Origin: Microcyclospora pomicola
Lineage: Eukaryota; Ascomycota; Dothideomycetes; Capnodiales
DNA: 64,000 nucleotides
Direction of reading: 5' to 3'
Assembly (NCBI GenBank): GCA_002786065.1
Contig: NHNY01000003.1
Span: 930,001 to 994,000, forward strand
Each line of letters starts with the position of its first letter. Position 1 is the first letter of the stretch. Made by a program: the position numbers and the translations under genes. This document shows, in pieces, positions 23,954 through 37,355 of the stretch. The notes below the pieces were generated by a model. That model had not been told where the DNA came from. It ran no database searches and saw only the letters and a program-made list of their open reading frames with translations.

Positions 23954-25215
23954 TGACTTGGCACCAATGGAGGAAATAGGCCGAGATGCGGACCGTCTCA
24001 ATCACAGCAAGACCAGACCAGAATTGCTCACAAACAAAGCAGCTTTCAAGAAAAGATCAAAGGGGCATGAAAGAGCAACAACACGAAAATATCAAGCTCC
24101 AGCAGCAGGATCATCATACATGTATAGCAGGTACTGTACGGAGCATAGTTGGGGGTTACTCACGGGTTGTCCTGGCGGTGGAGCACAAGCTACACGCCCG
24201 CGCACGTCACCCAAGCCTACCATACCTTATAGCTAGTGTCCCAGCCGATCCCAAACCGATCGACGGCAGTGTATCCGTGTGGTAGCAGCAGCATGCGGAG
24301 CACGATGGTGCTGGACGGCGAAGTCTCCAGTAAAAATACAGTATGTACTGTAACGAGCTGGTGGCGGGTGGTGGTACTAGGGTTCACGAGTCGACGGGGG
24401 AGCGAGTCTCGAAGAGGCAAATACAGTAGTATTCTCTAAGCGGGCCCGACGGGGCGGGTCGTGCAATCAGTCGTCGCCCGGCGAGCTGGACAGCGTAGAT
24501 TCGTCGGCTCGCATAGCACGATAGGCATAGTGGTGCACCTAAGGATCAACCGCAGATGCTTGACTGGAGCACTAGCTAACCGCTGCAGATGCGTTTGACG
24601 AGTCCCGGAGCAATCGTAGAATTTACGGCGTTGCTCGGGTCTTCCGGTCGATCAGGCTACTACTCCAGCCAGATAAGCGTGGGCGCGTCCAGTCGCCATC
24701 GATCTCCTGCGATCTCGCTATCTCTAGTGCAGATCATGGATGGAGGGGTGCTTGATCAGAGGACATGTCTCGAATATCGGGGTGCTTTGCTGTCTACATC
24801 ACATGGCACAGGTAAGAAGTGACGGTTCGATGCGAATCTACGGGACATGCAGTGGTCGTTCAGCGAACGAGTGCTCTATGCTCACTGATCTCGTCGTTCA
24901 GACGTTGGTTGAACACCACCTACGTCAAGATGCATTACGGCAACCACCCAGGTATGCGTCTGCTGTATCATTGATCAACCTTATACACAGTATTTGAATG
25001 GTCGGCTCGCACGCATGATAAGCCGAAGGTCATCGCACTGTACGAACAGGCTACATAGATGTGCACCACTCATACCCCTCATGAGCTCATATTACGGTCC
25101 CGTCTTCCGGCCAAACTCCGATCATGATTTCTCATCATCATGATCCATTAAATGTCGTCGAATACTCCGCCAAACCTATCAATCCCACCGGCAACCTGCG
25201 AGTGAGACGACTCCC
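23954..25215. other. intergenic stretch
   Basis: About 1.26 kb: promoter side of the transcription-factor-like gene and 3' flank of the LysM gene. Short open frames only (for example 24589-24822 and 24740-24997 on plus), none with protein-like composition that I trust. Confidence 0.35.
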
Positions 25216-28106
25216 TCACAGTGTACAGCTATGCACAGCATTGACCCAGCCCGTCAGGCGATTCGCAATGTCTGATGCGTAGCATAGCGTACAGCACCCT
25301 TCCCCGAGATCGCCTGAAGCCGCGATCGATCCTCCGTTGTATGCACGGGCGGTCCGATACCACCGGCTGACGTCCGTGTGCCCCTGGTCCGCCAGAAGCT
25401 GTTCCAGTCCGTCTCCCGAGCTGGTGCCTTCAACACCGTCACTGATCATCTGCTGGATCTCGCTGGCAGGGCATGGCGTCTGAACAACACCAGTGCCGGC
25501 GACCACGAGCAGAGATGCAGCGTTGGTGTTGCAGGTACCAGTTCCGTTGTGAGACTGCATCAGACCTGGGTTGAACACCGAATAGGCGGTGGTGATCACC
25601 CGGACACAACCTGTAGACTCTTGCATGATGATGGCAAGGATGAACCGCGCGTCAACACCACTGTCCGAAGCGATGGACAGGATGGAAGAGCGCATGTCTG
25701 CTATTTCGGCATCGCTATCGTCAGGAACGCCCCACTGCGAACAGGCGGCCTTCATGTTGGCGGTGTTAGTATCGAACCTGGCAGGAAGTCAGTCACGCTA
25801 CATCCAGAGCTCACTACAAGCGGCATACATACATGTAATCAAAAGATACCCACTGATCCGCCGAGGGCCATCCTGCGGCCACAGAACCATTTCCGGTGTA
25901 TGTCTTGTAGACATCAACGCCCGAGTCGGTGCTCGTTGGTAGAGCTGCTGTCACAGTGGTAGAATCTATGGATGTTAGCAGTGTCGAACTCGTGCTGACC
26001 GCTGTAGTTAGTGTGCTGCTCGATGTGGTGATCACGGAGCTGAAGGTTTCCAAAGACGTGCTGATCAAAGTTTGTGTAGATGCGATGACGAGAGACGATG
26101 ATCCTGAGTCGCACACGTCAACACAATACGCGTCATATGCCATCAATCTAGAGCAATTCGCTTGCACCGCAGGGTTCCAGTCGATGAATGTGCTGACAGT
26201 GATGTCGAACTTCTGAGCCACCGCATTACAGTCATCACCAGATTGAGCAACATAGTACAACGTACAGCCGGCCACGATCCCGGACTGTGTTGGAGCTGGA
26301 GCTACGGCACGTGCGGCCAAGCAAGGTTGAGAAGTGGTTGATGTAGCAGTCGTGGTTGATGCGGCGCTTGACGATGCTGAAGTCGAGGGTGAGGCTGAAG
26401 TCGAAGTCGAGGCTAGAGTCGAAATCGAGGCTGAAGTCGAAGCCGAGGACGACGATGACGGCGAGGACGACAGCACCGGACTAATCGCTTGACTTGTCGT
26501 ACTTGTCGAAGTAGCCGCAGCAGTCGTGGTCGATACGGCGCTTAACGAGGCTGAAGTCGAAGTCGAGGACGAGGACATGGACGACGAGGAAGAGGAAGAC
26601 AGCACCGGACTGATCGCTTGACTTGTCGTACTAGTCGAGGCGGCCGCAGTCGTTGACTCAATGGTCGGCGTCGACGCTTGGGTCGTAGAGCTACTCAAGG
26701 TGGACGAAATGAACTGAGCTGCCGACTGACTGGACCTGGTCGAATCAGGAATCGGTATTGAAGCGACATTGGCGGTTGAGGTTGAGGTTGAGGTTGTCAA
26801 TGGTACAACAGTCGTTGTACTCGAGATTATCGTTGTATACATCTGAGGGCCTGAATATGATGATTCGTCTGGATGACTTTGCCAGGTGTGACTGTGAGAT
26901 CCTTCGCCATACCAGAAAGGAGGAGCAAACGCATGGTCTTGGTCCGCCGCTCGAATGGCGAGGGCTACTTTTGCTACGACGCTTGTTGTGGTGAGAGGAG
27001 TCGTTTTTATTCTAGTCGTCCGTACCGGACCAGTCTCTGGAGTACCCGTCGCAGTCGGCGCTGTAGTGCCGGTCCCATTCGTCAACCCAGAGGATGTGAC
27101 ATTGAAGGACGCGAAGCTGGATCTTGGTCGGAATGAACCACCTGCGGAAGAAGCAGCCGTCGTGAAGCGCGAAGAAGTGATGATAGACGATAGGAATCGG
27201 GAACTTGGTAAGAATAGACGGCTTCCCGACGATACACGCGTTGAGTTCATGGTACAGTTCCACGATGCAGTAGGCACAGGCTTTCGAGAACAGGCTGCGA
27301 CCGTCACAGTCCGAGTCATTCCTGTTGGGTTTGTACTGATGGATACAGGTGACACTGTAAGGGATGTGGCCTCAGACGTCTGCCTCGAGGTTGAGGATGA
27401 AGTTGTGCCTCTTTTGCTGGTGGTCGTGATTGTGGTCGAAGAAGATGCTGTCGCCGATCGAGATGTTGCCGTCGACTGGGATGTTGCCGTCGATTGGGAT
27501 GTTGTCGTCGACTGGGATGTAACCGGCGACTGGGACGTTGTAGTCGACTGGGATGTCGTTGTCGTTACGGACGATTTCTTGGACGTCGTACCCGAGTGCT
27601 GGGCATTGGAGCTCGATGTCGATGATGAGGCATCAGTGCTTCTCGAGGTAGCGACAGAACTGGTCGTGGAAATCGAGCTTGACGACCGACTTTGGCGTGT
27701 CGACGTGCTTGAAGTTGGAACGACATCGACACAAATCCGGTACCCTTCGAGGAGATATCTGCAATCATCCGACACAGCTAGACTCCGAGCCTCGTAAGCC
27801 GACAGAGGTACCCCGTACTGTTCTGCAACGGTGTTGCAAGTCTCATCTATGATCTCGTTAGCATCCGACAGACGTTGCGAGCGACTGTCTGAACATACCT
27901 GGAGACACGTTCACTGTCACGATGCACAGAGGGGGTAAATCGAGATCAGCTACAGCAGTAGCTCCTGTAGGAGTTGTGGTCAGCCCAGAAGACTCAGCAG
28001 TAGTAGTGGCGGCCTGCCGGGCATAGAGCGGAGGGTGGTTTGCGAGGGGCTTAGCAGTGATCAAGTCTGCTAGGCAGAGACCAGAAATGGCCAGGCGCAG
28101 ATACAT
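25216..28106 (-). CDS. secreted LysM protein with lysozyme-like C-terminal domain
   Basis: Exons 27899-28106, 25833-27846 and 25216-25777 (introns 52 and 55 nt) give 927 aa. A signal peptide (MYLRLAISGLCLADLITAKP) is followed by LysM 1 at about 61-111 (CIVTVNVSP, DETCNTVAEQYGV, ending RICVDVV); the first intron lies inside it. A very long Thr/Ser mucin-like linker (about 112-590) follows, heavily O-glycosylated by expectation. LysM 2 lies at about 598-648 (CTLYYVAQSGDDCNAVAQKF, YDAYCVDVC), then a second Ser/Thr linker, and from about 745 a lysozyme/transglycosylase-like domain with FILAIIMQESTG (candidate catalytic Glu), GLMQSHNGTGTC and WYRTARAYNGGS. LysM binds chitin or peptidoglycan sugars; the end domain suggests cleavage of bacterial peptidoglycan or a related glycan. 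Binding and activity are inferred from family. The splice joins restore both domains exactly. Confidence 0.87.
26469..26640 (-). repeat. direct repeat in Ser/Thr linker of LysM gene
   Basis: A block of about 42 bp encoding STTSQAISPVLSSS occurs at 26469-26510 and again at 26598-26639, 129 bp (43 codons) apart, with few differences. It lies within coding sequence, so it duplicates linker protein in frame. Confidence 0.75.
27456..27567 (-). repeat. 18-bp coding minisatellite, about six units
   Basis: Tandem units encode the hexapeptide TSQSTT and variants (TSQSPV, TSQSTA) in the first linker of the LysM protein. Unit length is a multiple of three, so copy-number change keeps the frame and only alters linker length. 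Confidence 0.8.
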
Positions 28107-29183
28107 GGTCTAATCGACCTTCGGACCTCAAGACTTGTATTTCAGTCCTGATTTATGTGCTAGGGTCTAAATGAAAGGTTTGGTGATGTGTAGAAGTAGA
28201 AAGAATACTCAGCTGATGGATTCTCGAATACTCTCTTTGATAACTTCAGAGCAACCAACGCTCTCTCAAAGTCTCCGAGTAGGTTTTCTTGCGCCAGCGA
28301 GCCTCTCCTCCTTGCTTGTGGATCCTATGAGCGTTTTTGCCACAAGGCTATAGATCCGTATGAGTGTCAGTAGTTTTGATGTGATAGTTTTGAGAGATGA
28401 GTCTCAGTCTCGGCAATGCCAAGGCGATCAAGTGTTCAGGACGTGAGTATTGGAGCACACTTGGTGACTTGACTTTCAATCGTTTGCGGCAAGGAATAGA
28501 TCATACAAGGAACATGCTGCGCAATGACTCGTCCAGATATATGAGACCTGCCTCGAGACATCTATGTTTACAACACCAGTTCGCAACATCGTCGTCCAGC
28601 GAACACTTGCCACTTGAGGGCAAAGGACTGTTGGACTGCGGCGGTGCAGTCTCGACTGAAGTCCAATTTGTGAAGCTCCACACGGCTTATAAGGTTCGGT
28701 ATTCCGACTGACACGGCACGTTGCCATGTATCGCATCAACGCCACTTCAAACGTCGAGTGCAATCTGAAGGAAACACGGCATAGATCAACATGAACGTTT
28801 TTGTAGGCCGCGGCCGATGGGACTGCTCCTCGATCAGTCCGTTGAGAAAGCAGATGCTTGCTTTCTGGCCATGTTGCTGCATCCTTTCACGATCAGCCCC
28901 GTTGGCACTTATAGCACGCATGCCATAAGACTGTGCGCGTTCAAGCGGATACACGTGCAGTTGTAAGTCATTTCGCGACGGTGACCTCAGCAACTGTATC
29001 GATGTGAAGCTGCTCGGCATCGTCATATGTCGACGTTCTGGTGATCCGTAACCCTGGGGATGCGAAACTGAAGGCTAGAAGTCAACACAGTTGTGCATGC
29101 GCCATATCTCAAGCATTTCCAACTTGACAACAGAGCCACAACCGGTCCTGAGGCACTCGGATACCATATTGATACTGGCAAAT
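28107..29183. other. LysM gene promoter region
   Basis: About 1.1 kb between the LysM start and the small two-exon candidate at 29184. Apart from the doubtful frame at 28736-29026, only short scattered open frames are visible. Confidence 0.35.
28736..29026 (-). CDS. possible small hypothetical protein
   Basis: An ATG at 29026 opens 96 codons with mixed, protein-like composition (MTMPSSFTSIQLLRSPSRND and on). No domain, signal peptide or splice evidence. It may equally be a chance frame in the gap upstream of the LysM gene. Confidence 0.18.
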   Translation of the reverse strand: MTMPSSFTSIQLLRSPSRNDLQLHVYPLERAQSYGMRAISANGADRERMQQHGQKASICFLNGLIEEQSHRPRPTKTFMLIYAVFPSDCTRRLKWR

Positions 29184-29525
29184 ATGGCGAGTGAGGAGGT
29201 GCGTCAGTCTAGTCCCCAACAAGAATTGACTGATAGGTACGGTATGTTGCAAGATACAAATTACTCGCGAGGTGCACATACTCCATCGGAGATTCAGAGC
29301 CTACCTTATAGTCCAGGCCTCGGCCATGTCCCGGGACTATTGCAGCGCTGCACCCATTGCGCATCGGAGACGAACATGCCAGGCGCCAATGTATCAAGCG
29401 TGAGTGCTTTTAGCAAGAAATGAGAATCGAGAGTGATAAACAAGGCCTCACCGCGGGCATGGGGAGGGAAATTGTATCCGCTGCCCGACCTTGATCCTCG
29501 TTGCGGCGCTATAGCACGCTTCTAG
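29184..29525 (+). CDS. possible two-exon small hypothetical protein
   Basis: The ATG at 29184 opens a frame to 29399; a GTGAGT donor and CAAG acceptor define a 45-nt intron (29400-29444); exon 2 at 29445-29525 continues in phase to a TAG. The 98-aa product is hydrophilic, with four Cys (two as CTHC) and the ending WGGKLYPLPDLDPRCGAIAR. No family recognised and no signal peptide. The consistent phase is the only support; the intron is slightly shorter than most here. Confidence 0.3.
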
Positions 29526-30278
29526 TCAGGCATCGTTTTTGTCCACAGTTGAGTCGTTCATGCTGCGAATTAGATCCACCATCTCACTGTACTGATCCCA
29601 AATGAGCAAGATGAACAGCATATGTTCTTTGTATTGTCGTCTCGAATATACCAGGCTACACATTGCTCCTGGATGGACCTAAAAATGCCGTGAGTACGGT
29701 GATGAGCTTAGTCATCGATGACAGCAGTGACGAAACAGTCTCGAGCTAAGTCAGCACGACTTCTGATACCGTGTGCCGCATGCACGCTTAACCACAAGTG
29801 CTTGCTATTTGCCAACTACATTCCATGCACGACTTCTCGAACAACTTCTCTCAGACCTGAAGCTTTTCATAGATTGGAATACAGTTACAGCTTCCTCGCT
29901 GGTCTGACGCTTCCCGAGGCGGATACCACCCCTCTATCCCGCAAACACTGCGGAGAGCGTGGTCTACACATCCTGGCGCCCTCATGGAGAGCATGGCTCC
30001 AAGCTCTGCGTAAACATCGCACCAGATCCTCCCTACTGTCTCGTATCCTTTCAACCAAAGCTCGTGAGCGACTGTCGACTTTTCGCTCTCTATATCTTGG
30101 CCGCTCGAAACGTCCAGTCAAGCAGATTGCACAGTCCCGTATCTATCGGTTCCTCCTTGCACGAGAGCTGCGCAAACGGGCCCCGCCGATCCATCCCACC
30201 CCTCCGTTCTCTGCTCAAACGATCGCTGCGCCTCACCGACAGGTGCAGGAAAATGAGTCGACGACAAGCCAGCCAAGC
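29526..30278. other. APP1 upstream region
   Basis: About 750 bp upstream of the APP1 start. The APP1 frame is open upstream to 29718 (187 codons), but its composition there is unlike the protein, so I treat it as promoter or 5' leader. Confidence 0.35.
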
Positions 30279-33053
30279 ATGGCATACACTGGATCCGCAA
30301 GCAGCTCGGGCTACAACGAAGACAATCTGGCCCGAGAGCCGGGCTTTCGGAGGAAGAAGCTAGCAGGCTATCTGAAAGCTGCCAACGAGCTTCGCCAGTC
30401 ATATTTTACTAGTGAAGAGTCGCATCAAGATCATGAACCCGTAGAGGGTCCTGGGGCTTTCCCAGATGCTGCGGTCGTAAGAAGTGGTAATGAGGAAATG
30501 ATCCTGTTTCCTAGTTATGGAAGGAAACATACTGTCAATAGCTTGCAGTCAAGAGTAGGAAACAACGAGAGCGAACAAGAGTACTGGAAGAGAGCGTGGG
30601 AACAACACCAGAACGAACGTGCAATCGTTGACGTCGACGTGCGTGGATGGATATACACTCCGCATAGAGGCCAGCAGACACGTCGACAGCGGCTATTGAT
30701 TGGTGCTGCGAGACAGCTTAGTGGGCTGCCCGCACCGCCTGCAACCAAGCCATCAGAATCGGCGTGGTCTAGTCAGGCGCAAAGTCGAGCTTCAAGCCCT
30801 TCTCGTACCAAGCAGGAGGAAGAGTTGATACTTCGAGAGGCAGATCGTATCGTACGTCGAGGAAATCAAGAAGGTGATTTCGCAGCGCGTGGTGACTTCA
30901 GTGAGGATCCCAACAGAGGAGCAGAAACGGATAGTCTCGATGGCGGCCAAAGTAGAGACGCCTCTCCAGATCGGCTCGACCGGATGTCTGGAGGCCAACA
31001 TCTATCTCGGAACAAGAATCTATCCTCTCAAGAGGACATTTCGTCTATTACTCCGCTACAAAAGCGTTCGTCCTGGTCTCAGCCCTCGAGGATGTCCCCT
31101 GCAGAGCTTACAGTTGCGAATGCGCACCTGCTAAATCGACTCAAGCCATTCATGCACAACCCACTTGCAAACACTCCAATCTCAGCATTCTTCTACAATG
31201 AAGCGGATTCGCGGCAGCATACCGTATACACAGACCAATCCGGGCACTTTACCTGCAGAGCAGCACTGGACTTTGTGCCGACACATGTCCGCATTCTAGC
31301 TGGGGAGAAGCTTTCAGCGACTGAGGAGGTACACATAACTGCTCCACATGGTGTGAGTGTGATCAGTGATATAGACGACACGATCAAACACTCGGCGATC
31401 AGCGCTGGAGCACGCGAAATATTCCGAAACGTCTTCATTCGGGAGCTCGGAGATCTCACGATCGAAGGGGTCCGAGAGTGGTACAACTGTCTTCACGACA
31501 TGGGCGTAAAATTCCATTACGTTTCCAACTCACCGTGGCAGATGTATCCTGTGTTGACAAGCTACTTCAAATTGGCAAAACTCCCTGCCGGATCCTTTCA
31601 CCTAAAGCAATACACAGGGATGCTACAAGGTATCTTTGAGCCTGTTGCTGAACGGAAGAAATCGTCTCTTGACAAAATTATGAGGGACTTCCCCGATCGC
31701 AAGTTCATCCTGATTGGTGACAGTGGTGAGGCTGATCTCGAAGTCTATACGGATACTGCGCTTGATAACCCCGGGCGTATACTTGGCATTTTCATCAGAG
31801 ATGTGACTACGCCCATCAAGACAGGATACTTCGATTCCTCGGTGCCCTCCGGCGGCAACAAGCGCGGATCGCGGAATCATTCACGCCAGGCGAGTGGCGA
31901 TAATTTTGCGATGTCGAAGAGATTCTCACGACCCAATGATATTCGGAATGATGATGCAGATCTGCAGGCCGCGATAGCCGCTTCGCTCGAAGACATGGAG
32001 CATGAAACTCGCCGAGCACGAAGATCTATAAATCCTGATGCTTTCGATAGCATAGATGGTAGCGTTGATCGGCGAGAACTCACCTCCGGGGCCAATTCCC
32101 AGCAAATTCGGAGGCAAGACTCCCAAAGCGGATGGTTCACAGCATCACCCGACGAGGAACCAGACTTGATTGATCTCAGCGAGCCTCCACTCCATCAGCA
32201 AGCACATCTCTCCTTGCCCAATGGTAAGGTTCCCAGTGGCAAGACATCTTTGCCATCTCCACCACCGAAACCGCAAGCCCTAAAGAACCCATCGCTGAAC
32301 CCAATGTCTTCGCACGGTAATGTGAAATCACCTCCGCCGCTCCCACGAAAACCGTCATCGGCCGTCAAACCTGCCTCAAATTCTATCCCTCAAGCAAGCA
32401 AGTCGCAGTCACAAGTCATGCATACACAGCAACAGAGGCTTTCGCCGCTATCACAAGTTACGCGTCAAGACCATGCGACGCAAGAGCCACCTCCCCTTCC
32501 CGCTCGTCCAAGAACGTATCGTGAATTTGCCAAAGAAAAGATGACGAGCGTCTACAATGCCATGCCCTCGACTGGCTGGCAATCTACCTATCCCGACGCA
32601 CGGCCACGTCCAGGTACTTCAGCTGGAACCGATTCTCCACGATCATTCTCCACGGCCTCTACCAAATCCTTCGAAGACCTTAAGTATGATGCGCGAGCCA
32701 GCAAGAAAGGCGTCCCTCCTCCACCACCTCCACGCCGGCAAGGGTCATCGATGCCTTTCTCCACATCGCGTCACCAGAGCTCCACCCGACTTTCCGGAGG
32801 CTGGGATGACGATAGTGGGAGCTTAGGCAGCAGTCCAGGCGAGGCCGGTATGAGCAAGAAAGAGTACTTGTGGCGTCAACGCTGGGCACGAGCGCAGAAT
32901 CTCTTGGAGCGACAAGGCGTCACTCTCAGGACATGGAGGGTCGGCAGTGATGTTGCAGACATCACTGTCAAGCTAGTGGAGATGGCGGAACGGCAGATTG
33001 CAGAGGAGCAAGCTAAAAATGGCCAGAAGAGTGCTGGTAGCAAGAAGGGTTAG
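30279..33053 (+). CDS. APP1: APP1-type actin-patch phosphatidate phosphatase
   Basis: App1 dephosphorylates phosphatidate and diacylglycerol pyrophosphate at cortical actin patches during endocytosis in yeast. Single exon, 924 aa from the ATG at 30279 (MAYTGSASSSGYNEDN); the frame is open 187 codons further upstream without protein-like sequence. The N-terminal part has GFRRKKLAGYLKAANELRQS and a fold containing VDVDVRGWIYTPHRGQQTRR. The DUF2183 catalytic region begins near residue 355: the DxDxT motif is in VSVISDIDDTIKHS, then FHYVSNSPWQMYPVL and FILIGDSGEADLEVY, all intact. The C-terminal third is Pro-rich with SH3-ligand-like stretches (PPLPARP, PPPPPPRRQG), as expected for binding Rvs167/Sla1-type partners. 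Convergent with RVB1. Confidence 0.92.
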   Translation: MAYTGSASSSGYNEDNLAREPGFRRKKLAGYLKAANELRQSYFTSEESHQDHEPVEGPGAFPDAAVVRSGNEEMILFPSYGRKHTVNSLQSRVGNNESEQEYWKRAWEQHQNERAIVDVDVRGWIYTPHRGQQTRRQRLLIGAARQLSGLPAPPATKPSESAWSSQAQSRASSPSRTKQEEELILREADRIVRRGNQEGDFAARGDFSEDPNRGAETDSLDGGQSRDASPDRLDRMSGGQHLSRNKNLSSQEDISSITPLQKRSSWSQPSRMSPAELTVANAHLLNRLKPFMHNPLANTPISAFFYNEADSRQHTVYTDQSGHFTCRAALDFVPTHVRILAGEKLSATEEVHITAPHGVSVISDIDDTIKHSAISAGAREIFRNVFIRELGDLTIEGVREWYNCLHDMGVKFHYVSNSPWQMYPVLTSYFKLAKLPAGSFHLKQYTGMLQGIFEPVAERKKSSLDKIMRDFPDRKFILIGDSGEADLEVYTDTALDNPGRILGIFIRDVTTPIKTGYFDSSVPSGGNKRGSRNHSRQASGDNFAMSKRFSRPNDIRNDDADLQAAIAASLEDMEHETRRARRSINPDAFDSIDGSVDRRELTSGANSQQIRRQDSQSGWFTASPDEEPDLIDLSEPPLHQQAHLSLPNGKVPSGKTSLPSPPPKPQALKNPSLNPMSSHGNVKSPPPLPRKPSSAVKPASNSIPQASKSQSQVMHTQQQRLSPLSQVTRQDHATQEPPPLPARPRTYREFAKEKMTSVYNAMPSTGWQSTYPDARPRPGTSAGTDSPRSFSTASTKSFEDLKYDARASKKGVPPPPPPRRQGSSMPFSTSRHQSSTRLSGGWDDDSGSLGSSPGEAGMSKKEYLWRQRWARAQNLLERQGVTLRTWRVGSDVADITVKLVEMAERQIAEEQAKNGQKSAGSKKG

Positions 33054-33520
33054 GAGATAGATACTGAAGCAGAAACAGAACAATTCCATAGCAGTAGCGC
33101 TGGAAGTCATATCGTACATCGGCACGGAGCTTGGCATTTTGTGCAGAAAAACTGAATGGTATAACGAAGACGTCGATGTTCGAGTTATACAATCCCGGCA
33201 AGGCTGGCCAGAAGAAGCGAGGCGACAAGGTACACATCTTGTGAATTGCCATCGGCGGCTGAACCATACATGAATACTGTTTTACTTTATGCTCCTTCTG
33301 GCAACACGCTCTGTCTATCCTACACGACGCTTGCTTTCTCTTGCTAGCTTGGTGGATTTGTGTCTCTCGCCTCGATCCATGTCCTGAAGAGAACACTCGC
33401 AAGCATACCATTTTCTGGACGGAGAGGGCTTGTCTTATAGTCACGGCGCGTGCAGCGGATCATGTTGGATGCTACAATTCTCGCAGCGTCTCCATAACTG
33501 AAAGTAAGGACCATCGTCGC
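33054..33520. other. convergent intergenic region APP1 / RVB1
   Basis: About 470 bp holding two 3' ends. Nothing else seen. Confidence 0.4.
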
Positions 33521-35493
<1,973 letters not shown>

Positions 35494-36302
35494 ATGGCCT
35501 CGTTACGGGCCTCGGCACCTTCAATCCCTACCATCTTTCGATTCGCCTCTCAACCTACAAGCGTCCGCCGTTGCACACACTGCCTCAAAGCGCAAAGATG
35601 CCCGTTCTCATCCTTCCGTCCTGTGCGTCAATCATCGAAGCGGCCGTTGATGACGGAGTCTGCCTTGAGGCCCGCGTCAACTCTCGAGTCCGAAATGCCG
35701 CCTCCGCGAAACGCTGGAATTCCTGAAACGAGTATAGCTGGAAACAAGTCCGAATTACAATCACAAGCATGGCCACCGGCCGCTCCGTGGCAGCGGCAAG
35801 ACAGTGGCAAAGCGATCAGCGAGACCGAAGCTGAAGCACAAAAGAGCAAGCCCACAGCTGCGGCGACTGCAGAGACGTCGTCCGCAAAGCCTAAAAAGTC
35901 TAAGCTTCGTGCTCGGAAAGCTGCAATGACTCTAACACCCAAGGCCGTCGAACAATTGAAGGAATTGTTTGAGCAGCCTCAAAGCCAGCTTATCCGGGTG
36001 GGTGTTAAGAACCGAGGATGCTCAGGCTTGGCATATCATCTTGAATATGTGGACAAGCCTGGTGCCTTTGACGAGTCAGTGGAGCAGGATGGTGTCAAAG
36101 TGTTGATCGACAGCAAGGCCCTGTTCAGCATTATCGGCAGTGAAATGGACTGGCTAGAGGACAAGCTGAGCGCGAGATTTGTTTTTCGAAACCCTAACAT
36201 CAGTAAGTCTTTGATGAAGTATGGAAATCGGTTGGCGTGGCCAGTGCTAACGAATCCACAGCTGAACAATGTGGATGCGGCGAGTCATTCAGCATCTCAT
36301 AG
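35494..36302 (+). CDS. ISA1: mitochondrial iron-sulfur assembly protein ISA1 (A-type/HesB)
   Basis: A-type carrier that helps mature [4Fe-4S] proteins in the mitochondrial matrix. Exons 35494-36202 and 36262-36302 with a 59-nt intron give 249 aa. The N-terminus (MASLRASAPSIPTIFRFASQ...) is Arg/Ser-rich with no acidic residue for 50 positions, a clear presequence. A disordered Ala/Lys/Glu linker follows to about 145. The HesB domain (about 147-249) starts MTLTPKAVEQLKELF; the first cluster Cys is in NRGCSGLAYHL and the last two are in TEQCGCGESFSIS at the C-terminus. The splice is needed to produce that CGCG motif; reading through the intron destroys it. All three ligand cysteines are present. 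Confidence 0.94.
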
Positions 36303-37355
36303 AGCCTCTTATTTTCCCATGCATAGATCTGTACCAGTTTCACGAGCATTAACGAGCCATACCCATACTGTCCTTCAAAGGCCAGGAGCATTTTTTCACA
36401 AATATGATGCATATATACGAAGCGAGCATAGATGTATGGATGTCTCCCCAGGGGAAGTAAGAACTTTATTGAACACACTTTATCATTCCTTTTTCAAAAC
36501 TTTCCGGGCTCAAAGTCCACCACGCGGACGTTTTGTATTACGCCTTCAAGACTCGCCACAAATGCGAGATGCGAGGGGTCTTGCTCCAGATAGTACTTTC
36601 TGTCCTCCGTGCTCTGGAATTCAGAGATGAAGCCATGGGTGAATGCCCCCTATAAATCTGTCAGCTACTTGACGGTTGGTTGTGGTTGGGGGGGGTGTGA
36701 TGTTGACTACTTGATGCCCCTCGGGACTGGTATCGCGACCTCCGCCGTATGACTTCACGTAAGGCCGCTTCGTTTCAGGGTGGACGCAAGTCGATGCAAG
36801 GCTTGTCATGCGCTTACAAACCTGTTCGACCTGTAAGTACGAGGATGCGATGGTATCTCGACGTGAAGTTCGGTCGACCGTACATCTTCCACTTGCGCGT
36901 ACGTTGTGGTCGGCTTAAACTCGAACAGCACTATATGAAGGATCGGCATGTTGGAGAAGACGATTACTTTCGCCAGTTGATTTATTGTAGATTATTGTGC
37001 ATCCAAAGAGACATGGAAGCTCTCTCAAGGCATTGCTCGGAAGTGCTGTTCTGTATCACGGCTATGCTAGAATGACGTTGGTCCGGTCTAGCCTTCAGTA
37101 AAGTCAAGGTACCCTTAAGCAGAGCCCTAGGGTGTGGTACTCAGCTATAAGGTAGCGAGACGACTACATTGTTATGGACTGTGAACACATTTACTTTCCA
37201 CCGAAAACACCTGCATGCACTAAAATCGCCCTGCCATATGTGAAAAAGGCAAATGGTTCAGGAAAGAGTGGGCTTGCGCGTGCATCCAGATCCTCAAGAT
37301 GGCTACAAGTGAACGATAGCAGTAGTGCTTTCACGCGCCACTCCATGCACACAAC
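36303..37355. other. intergenic ISA1 / DSC3
   Basis: About 1.05 kb with the ISA1 3' flank and DSC3 promoter. A plus-strand frame at 36749-37075 is not protein-like. No RNA gene or repeat seen. Confidence 0.35.

Noticed and set aside
26955-27797. 280-codon open frame antisense to the LysM gene
   Set aside because: Reverse of the Ser/Thr repeat linker; repetitive Val/Asp product without domains, while the sense strand has exact LysM and splice logic.
29718-30278. N-terminal extension of 187 residues for APP1
   Set aside because: Open but with Cys/Arg/Leu-rich chance composition unlike the rest; the ATG at 30279 leads straight into the conserved N-terminus.
36203-36630. Longer ISA1 reading through its intron
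   Set aside because: It loses the conserved C-terminal CGCG motif; splicing 36203-36261 restores it exactly.
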